From: CAYUMU01 sp964445985
GTDB lineage: Bacteria; Planctomycetota; Planctomycetia; Pirellulales; S012-138
Length of the DNA stretch: 10,755 nt
Direction: 5' to 3'
NCBI GenBank assembly: GCA_964445985.1
Contig: CAYUMU010000135.1
Coordinates: forward strand, 1-10,755
In this document: one piece after another, positions 7,922 through 10,755 of the stretch
Layout: each line of letters opens with the position of its first letter
Numbering within the stretch: position 1 is the first letter of the stretch
Translations under genes and position numbers: made by a program
The notes under the pieces: model-generated
The model's input: the letters and a program-made list of their open reading frames with translations, nothing else
Told to the model about the DNA's origin: nothing
The model's database searches: none

Positions 7922-7928
7922 TTCGCCC

Positions 7929-8936
7929 ATGCGCCCACAGTCCCCAGGTCGTAATGCGTTCACACTGGTCGAGTTGCTGGTGGTCATCGCGATCATTGGT
8001 ATTCTCATCGCGATGTTGCTGCCGGCCATTCAAGCCGCTCGCGAAGCTGCCCGTCGGGCCAATTGCGCGAGCAACCTCAAGCAACTTGGCAATGGCATCT
8101 TGTTGTATGCGGATCGTAATTCGGAGCAGGTGCCTCCCTCGGCCTACAACCGCCACAGTTGGATTGCGTTCATGTGGCCGGTGATGGAAAGCGGCCCCAC
8201 GTTCGATGGCTTGCGCTTGGATCGCAACTTCTCCGAAGCCGCCGTTAACGAGGGCACTGCCACGGGGCTCAGCAATTCCTTGACCCATCAACAGTACCGT
8301 TCACCCGCCATGCTCTGCCCCACGCGGGGTTTCCGCCAATCGGGTTGGGGCACGGGGCAAGCGGTCGACTATTTGCCGATTGGCGTTACGCGACTGGAGT
8401 CGGGCTGGCCGGGCGCCGATCCGCTGAATCGATACATCGCCACCACCGCCTCGGCCGACTACATTAACGGATCGATTGTGGGTCCGGGCGGCGTGACCTC
8501 CCTGCCCATCCCAGGAGAGACATACACCCGGCGCGTGGTGCGTTCCAAGGTTACGATCGGTGGCGTGACCGACGGCATGGCATATACGGCCTTCGCTGGC
8601 GAGAAGCACCTGCCGCCCACCATGGTTGGCGTGGCACGAGCCGACTATCCGTGGTGCCCTGGTTCGATCGCCGACAACGCGAGCTACCACAGCAACAAGA
8701 TCATCGGTCTGGGCTTGGCGTCGCGCGCCGACACTCCGGCCTTCGATAACCCCGCCGCCGCCGAAGGGAACGTGGCGGTCGCCCCGGCGCACTACATGTT
8801 TGGCAGTTGGCACCCCGGCATCACCCAATTTGTGTTCGGCGACACCCGAGTGCAAGCGGTGAAAAACTACGCGACGGCAACGGCCCTGCTGGCCATGGGC
8901 GGTCGCGGCGACGGCACCCCTTACGACCTACCGTAA
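7929..8936 (+). CDS. DUF1559 family protein with prepilin-like N-terminus
   Basis: The protein has 335 residues, typical of the large planctomycete DUF1559 (SBP_bac_10) family. The N-terminus has a short basic leader followed by FTLVELLVVIAIIGILIAMLLP (residues 11-32), the type IV prepilin/pseudopilin methylation signal and membrane helix. The expected cleavage is between A10 and F11, with the conserved Glu at position 5 of the mature chain; Ala replaces the usual Gly before the site. REAARRANCASNLKQL then marks entry to the DUF1559 domain. A CPTR motif lies in the middle. The C-terminus carries the family's H-P-G ... F-x-D pattern in degenerate form (SWHPGITQFVFGDTRVQAVKN rather than the usual FADGSV). 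The protein is probably held on the outer face of the membrane via the helix. The family's molecular function is not known to me. Confidence 0.92.
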   Translation: MRPQSPGRNAFTLVELLVVIAIIGILIAMLLPAIQAAREAARRANCASNLKQLGNGILLYADRNSEQVPPSAYNRHSWIAFMWPVMESGPTFDGLRLDRNFSEAAVNEGTATGLSNSLTHQQYRSPAMLCPTRGFRQSGWGTGQAVDYLPIGVTRLESGWPGADPLNRYIATTASADYINGSIVGPGGVTSLPIPGETYTRRVVRSKVTIGGVTDGMAYTAFAGEKHLPPTMVGVARADYPWCPGSIADNASYHSNKIIGLGLASRADTPAFDNPAAAEGNVAVAPAHYMFGSWHPGITQFVFGDTRVQAVKNYATATALLAMGGRGDGTPYDLP

Positions 8937-9060
8937 CCGGGGGGCCAATTTATAACTTCCCGTTTTTGGATGGAGCAACACCAAGTTGTTATCGGAAGTC
9001 TTTGGCGGCTATTACTGACAAATGATGAAGCGCCACTGGGGCATCTGACATCCAGGTTTT

Positions 9061-9117
9061 CATCCCCGCAGGGATGGTAGCTTATAGCCAGGGTTTGAGC
9101 GTCAGCGACAACCCTGG
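9061..9117. repeat. Interspersed repeat with two hairpins
   Basis: catccc/gggatg (9061-9066 with 9071-9076, 4-nt loop) is followed by ccagggtt/aaccctgg (9088-9095 with 9110-9117, 14-nt loop). The wording 'gcagggatggtagcttatagcc' split around these arms is something I recall from many planctomycete intergenic regions. A function is unknown. Confidence 0.5.
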
Positions 9118-9226
9118 TTCGCGGATCGCAAATTGCCTCACCCAACCGTTTTCCAGGTGCGGTGCAGTTTTCCTGGCTTTTCGCGGCTGGCCCTCGGTGT
9201 TGTGAATGCCTGATTCTTTGCAAGCT

Positions 9227-9276
9227 CGACGCGTTAGCGAGGGACGTTCGGGGGGGACTCCCTCGCTAACGCGTCG
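9227..9276. repeat. 18-bp perfect inverted repeat (TRRVSEG-type element)
   Basis: Arms cgacgcgttagcgaggga (9227-9244) and tccctcgctaacgcgtcg (9259-9276) are perfectly complementary around a 14-nt G-rich loop. Read on the minus strand the element encodes the phrase TRRVSEG...SLTRRA, which I recall recurring in spurious small planctomycete proteins, a sign of a high-copy intergenic repeat. A 14-bp piece of one arm recurs at 10705-10718. It could also act as a two-way transcript-end barrier between the convergent genes. Confidence 0.75.
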
Positions 9277-9427
9277 GGTTATGAATCCGCGGTGAAGGCC
9301 CGCATTCAACGCGAAAGGAGCGCGCCTAGAGTCCGTTAGAGCCAGCAATGCTTGACCTCCAGTTCCAACAGGATGTCATTGCGAAATGCGGATGCCGCGA
9401 AATAATGTTCTGATGGCTTGCGCGCGG

Positions 9428-10267
9428 TCACCCCAATAAGGTTTCCACCGGCAGCACCGCGTTCATGCTGCCGGAGCGGAAGCCTTCCAGGTCGAGCGTG
9501 ACGTAGCGAAAGCCCAGCCCTTTGAGGTGGGCGAGGATTTTAGCACGGGTTTCGGGGGCGGCCAACGCGGCCAGGGCCGAGGGGGGGACTTCCAGCCGGG
9601 CCAGGTCGCCGCGGTGATAACGCACCCGCAGCTCGCGCATGCCGAGGCTTCGCAAGAACTGCTCGGCCTTGTCGATCATGGCGGTTCGCTCGGGCGTGAC
9701 CTCTTCGCCGTAGGCGATCCGGCTTGCCAGGCAGGGACTCGCCGGTTTGTCCCACACGGGTAGTTCCCAGTGGGCGGCCAGCAGGCGAACGTCGGCCTTG
9801 GTCAGCCCTAGCTCGAGCAGAGGGCTGCGAACCTGATGTTCGTGGGCCGCCCTCATGCCAGGCCGGTAGTCGCCGCGATCGTCGGCATTCGCCCCATTGA
9901 GGAGCACGGCGGCGTTCCAGCGGGGGAGCAAGGTTTCCAACTGTGTGTAGAGTTCGGTTTTGCAGTGATAACACCGATCGGGGGCGTTCTGGCGGTAGTT
10001 GCTGCTTTGAAATTCGCTGGTTTCAATGACCTCGTGGCGAATGCCGATCAAGGTGGCCAACCGCCGGGCGTCTGCCAGCTCGCCTTCCGCCAGGCTGGGG
10101 CTCACGGCGGTTACCGCCACGGCCTGATCGCCTTGGGCCAGTTGGGCCGCCTTGGCGACCACGGTGCTATCGACCCCCGCCGAGAAAGCGACCACGGCAG
10201 GTCCATAGGCGGCAATCGTAGCCAACAGGCGATCTTGCAATGGAACGGCAGAGGGCGGCTGGCTCAT
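9428..10267 (-). CDS. larE: ATP-dependent sacrificial sulfur transferase LarE
   Basis: The protein has 279 residues from the ATG complementary to 10265-10267, the usual LarE length. LarE adenylates the pyridinium biscarboxylate mononucleotide made by LarB and inserts sulfur, a step toward the nickel-pincer nucleotide cofactor of lactate racemase and related enzymes. Visible features: the PP-loop SAGVDST (29-35), DRCYHCKTELY (97-107), GANADDRGDYRPG (125-137), and SPCLASRIAYGEE (177-189), whose Cys179 matches the sulfur-donating cysteine (Cys176 in Lactobacillus plantarum). Cys99 and Cys102 give a CxxC. Three cysteines are compatible with the iron-sulfur type of LarE reported in some bacteria, but that is an inference. 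A longer frame from 10378 reads through a strong terminator and is rejected. No clear ribosome-binding site is seen. larB and larC are not in the window. Confidence 0.93.
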   Translation of the reverse strand: MSQPPSAVPLQDRLLATIAAYGPAVVAFSAGVDSTVVAKAAQLAQGDQAVAVTAVSPSLAEGELADARRLATLIGIRHEVIETSEFQSSNYRQNAPDRCYHCKTELYTQLETLLPRWNAAVLLNGANADDRGDYRPGMRAAHEHQVRSPLLELGLTKADVRLLAAHWELPVWDKPASPCLASRIAYGEEVTPERTAMIDKAEQFLRSLGMRELRVRYHRGDLARLEVPPSALAALAAPETRAKILAHLKGLGFRYVTLDLEGFRSGSMNAVLPVETLLG

Positions 10268-10316
10268 GATAAACGGGCGGGCGCTAGGGGGAGAAGGTTG
10301 AATGAGAGGGGCGCGT

Positions 10317-10357
10317 AAAAAAGGGCGTCTTCGCCCCGCGGGGAACGAAAAACGCCC
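10317..10357 (-). terminator. Intrinsic terminator upstream of larE
   Basis: On the minus strand GGGCGT (10357-10352) pairs with ACGCCC (10328-10323), with an inner TTCG/CGAA pairing and a self-complementary CCCCGCGGGG apex, followed by six Ts (10322-10317). This is a strong Rho-independent terminator. It sits 49 nt before the larE start codon, so it either ends an upstream RNA or attenuates larE. Confidence 0.75.
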
Positions 10358-10575
10358 AAAAAAACCACTCCACCGCAATGCCGTGGCGATGCGGTTTTGA
10401 GAGCCCGCAGATTAAAGTGGGCAACCGGAGTCCCAGGTTGTGTGATCCGACCGATGGTTCCGGACGTTGAATCCGGTCGGCGGCTATACACGCGGCCAGG
10501 AGCTACACGGGTACCCCGCAGGTCTCTTATCGGCTCACCAAAAATATACATCGGCAGCACGAACATGGCAGAGGG

Positions 10576-10599
10576 GTGAAACCGCCGAAGCAGCCTCAC
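10576..10599 (-). other. UUCG-capped RNA hairpin
   Basis: The minus-strand RNA pairs GUGAGGCUGC with GCGGUUUCAC around a UUCG loop: ten pairs, three of them G-U. C(UUCG)G is an exceptionally stable tetraloop common in functional RNAs. Confidence 0.65.
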
Positions 10600-10650
10600 G
10601 GTTGTTATCGTAGCACTCGAGGCGGGCGGCGGCAAGGCAGCGGCGGAGAC

Positions 10651-10683
10651 GGGGAGTGGGGAGTTCGGGGTTGAAGAGGGCTG
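10651..10683. repeat. 33-bp dispersed repeat, copy 2
   Basis: It matches 284-316 at 32 of 33 bases. Here it lies upstream of the candidate structured RNA. Confidence 0.7.
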
Positions 10684-10704
10684 GGGCGGATTGGATTCAA
10701 TTGC

Positions 10705-10718
10705 AACCCGACGCGTTA
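10705..10718. repeat. Half-copy of the 18-bp inverted-repeat element
   Basis: aacccgacgcgtta is the reverse complement of 9267-9280, including the four bases just outside the right arm. No second arm follows within the window, so this is a decayed or truncated copy, or a chance 14-bp match. Confidence 0.45.
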
Positions 10719-10755
10719 CAACATTATGCAAGTGCTAGCACGGTGGGGACTGGAA

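Larger units (their letters stand above)
7516..7928. other. Intergenic spacer with AT-rich leader before DUF1559 gene
   Basis: The first ~160 bp are GC-rich without a clear terminator for fliM. From about 7675 composition switches to AT-rich, with T-runs (7689-7708), an 8-bp inverted repeat aataaaaa/tttttatt (7766-7773 and 7793-7800) and a consensus TTGACA (7805-7810). I see no gene here. Confidence 0.55.
8937..9427. other. Intergenic spacer with two interspersed palindromic repeats
   Basis: This spacer lies between the convergent DUF1559 gene and larE. It contains a repeat-like block with two small hairpins (9061-9117) and a large perfect inverted repeat (9227-9276). A minus-strand open frame at 9082-9348 is built from these repeats and is not called. 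No standard intrinsic terminator for either gene was recognised. Confidence 0.6.
10312..10600 (-). ncRNA. Candidate structured RNA or larE leader (unknown family)
   Basis: On the minus strand this stretch can form, 5' to 3': a 10-bp stem closed by C(UUCG)G (10599 to 10576); a 7-bp stem ccgaccg/cggtcgg (10480 to 10447); a CAACC/GGTTG stem (10440 to 10422); a GCCC/GGGC stem overlapping it by one base (10422 to 10403); an ACCGCA/TGCGGT stem (10395 to 10372); then a terminator. The first stem has three G-U pairs that would be A-C mismatches on the other strand, which points to a minus-strand RNA. The 5' end is not determined. I checked by eye for tmRNA, RNase P RNA, SRP RNA, 6S RNA and common riboswitch signatures and found none convincing. 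It may be a separate small RNA or an attenuating leader of larE. Confidence 0.45.
10268..10755. other. Region upstream of larE with RNA-like structure
   Basis: No supported protein gene. From larE outward it holds a 49-nt gap, an intrinsic terminator (10317-10357), about 250 bp with several hairpins on the minus strand, one copy of the 33-bp repeat (10651-10683) and a half-copy of the 9227-9276 palindrome (10705-10718). A minus-strand frame open from 10731 to 10264 crosses the terminator and is rejected. Confidence 0.6.

Noticed and set aside
9082..9348. Minus-strand open frame of 88 codons
   Set aside because: It consists largely of the interspersed repeats; TRRVSEG-type phrases are a signature of false planctomycete small proteins.
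10576..10599. SRP RNA-like word gaagcagcc on the plus strand
   Set aside because: The rest of the SRP domain IV signature is absent, and base pairing favours the minus strand here.
10264..10731. Minus-strand open frame of 155 codons upstream of larE
   Set aside because: It crosses a strong intrinsic terminator and several RNA-like hairpins, has no ribosome-binding site and resembles no family.

Overview
The window looks like chromosomal DNA from a planctomycete, most likely a Pirellulales-type organism. Three things point there: a DUF1559 protein with a type IV prepilin-like N-terminus; an Asn/Met-rich membrane-anchored protein whose conserved N-terminal block I recall only from planctomycetes; and GC-rich, widely spaced genes separated by short palindromic repeats that I recall as common between planctomycete genes. 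No rRNA, tRNA, CRISPR array, transposase or phage gene is visible.

Layout from left to right. A minus-strand AAA ATPase fragment runs off the left edge. About 590 bp of repeat-bearing spacer follows. Next is a long minus-strand gene for an exported TPR-type helical-repeat protein. It shares a ~310 bp divergent intergenic region with a plus-strand gene for the Asn-rich, C-terminally anchored envelope protein. Then come plus-strand proA (gamma-glutamyl phosphate reductase, proline synthesis) and, 66 bp later, fliM (flagellar motor switch), which may be co-transcribed. After an AT-rich leader comes a DUF1559 gene. A 490 bp spacer holds two interspersed palindromic repeats. The right end carries minus-strand larE (sulfur insertion for the nickel-pincer nucleotide cofactor).

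The genes do not form one pathway; this is mostly ordinary chromosomal content. The part least explained by known features is the ~300 bp upstream of larE. On the minus strand it can form several hairpins, including a 10-bp stem capped by a C(UUCG)G tetraloop that pairs only as RNA from that strand. It ends in a clear intrinsic terminator 49 nt before the larE start codon. That geometry fits either a small noncoding RNA gene or an attenuating/riboswitch-like leader of larE, and I could not match it to a known RNA family.

Several gene starts were moved inward from the longest open frame, using ribosome-binding sites, signal peptides or family N-termini: the TPR protein, the Asn-rich protein, FliM, DUF1559 and LarE.
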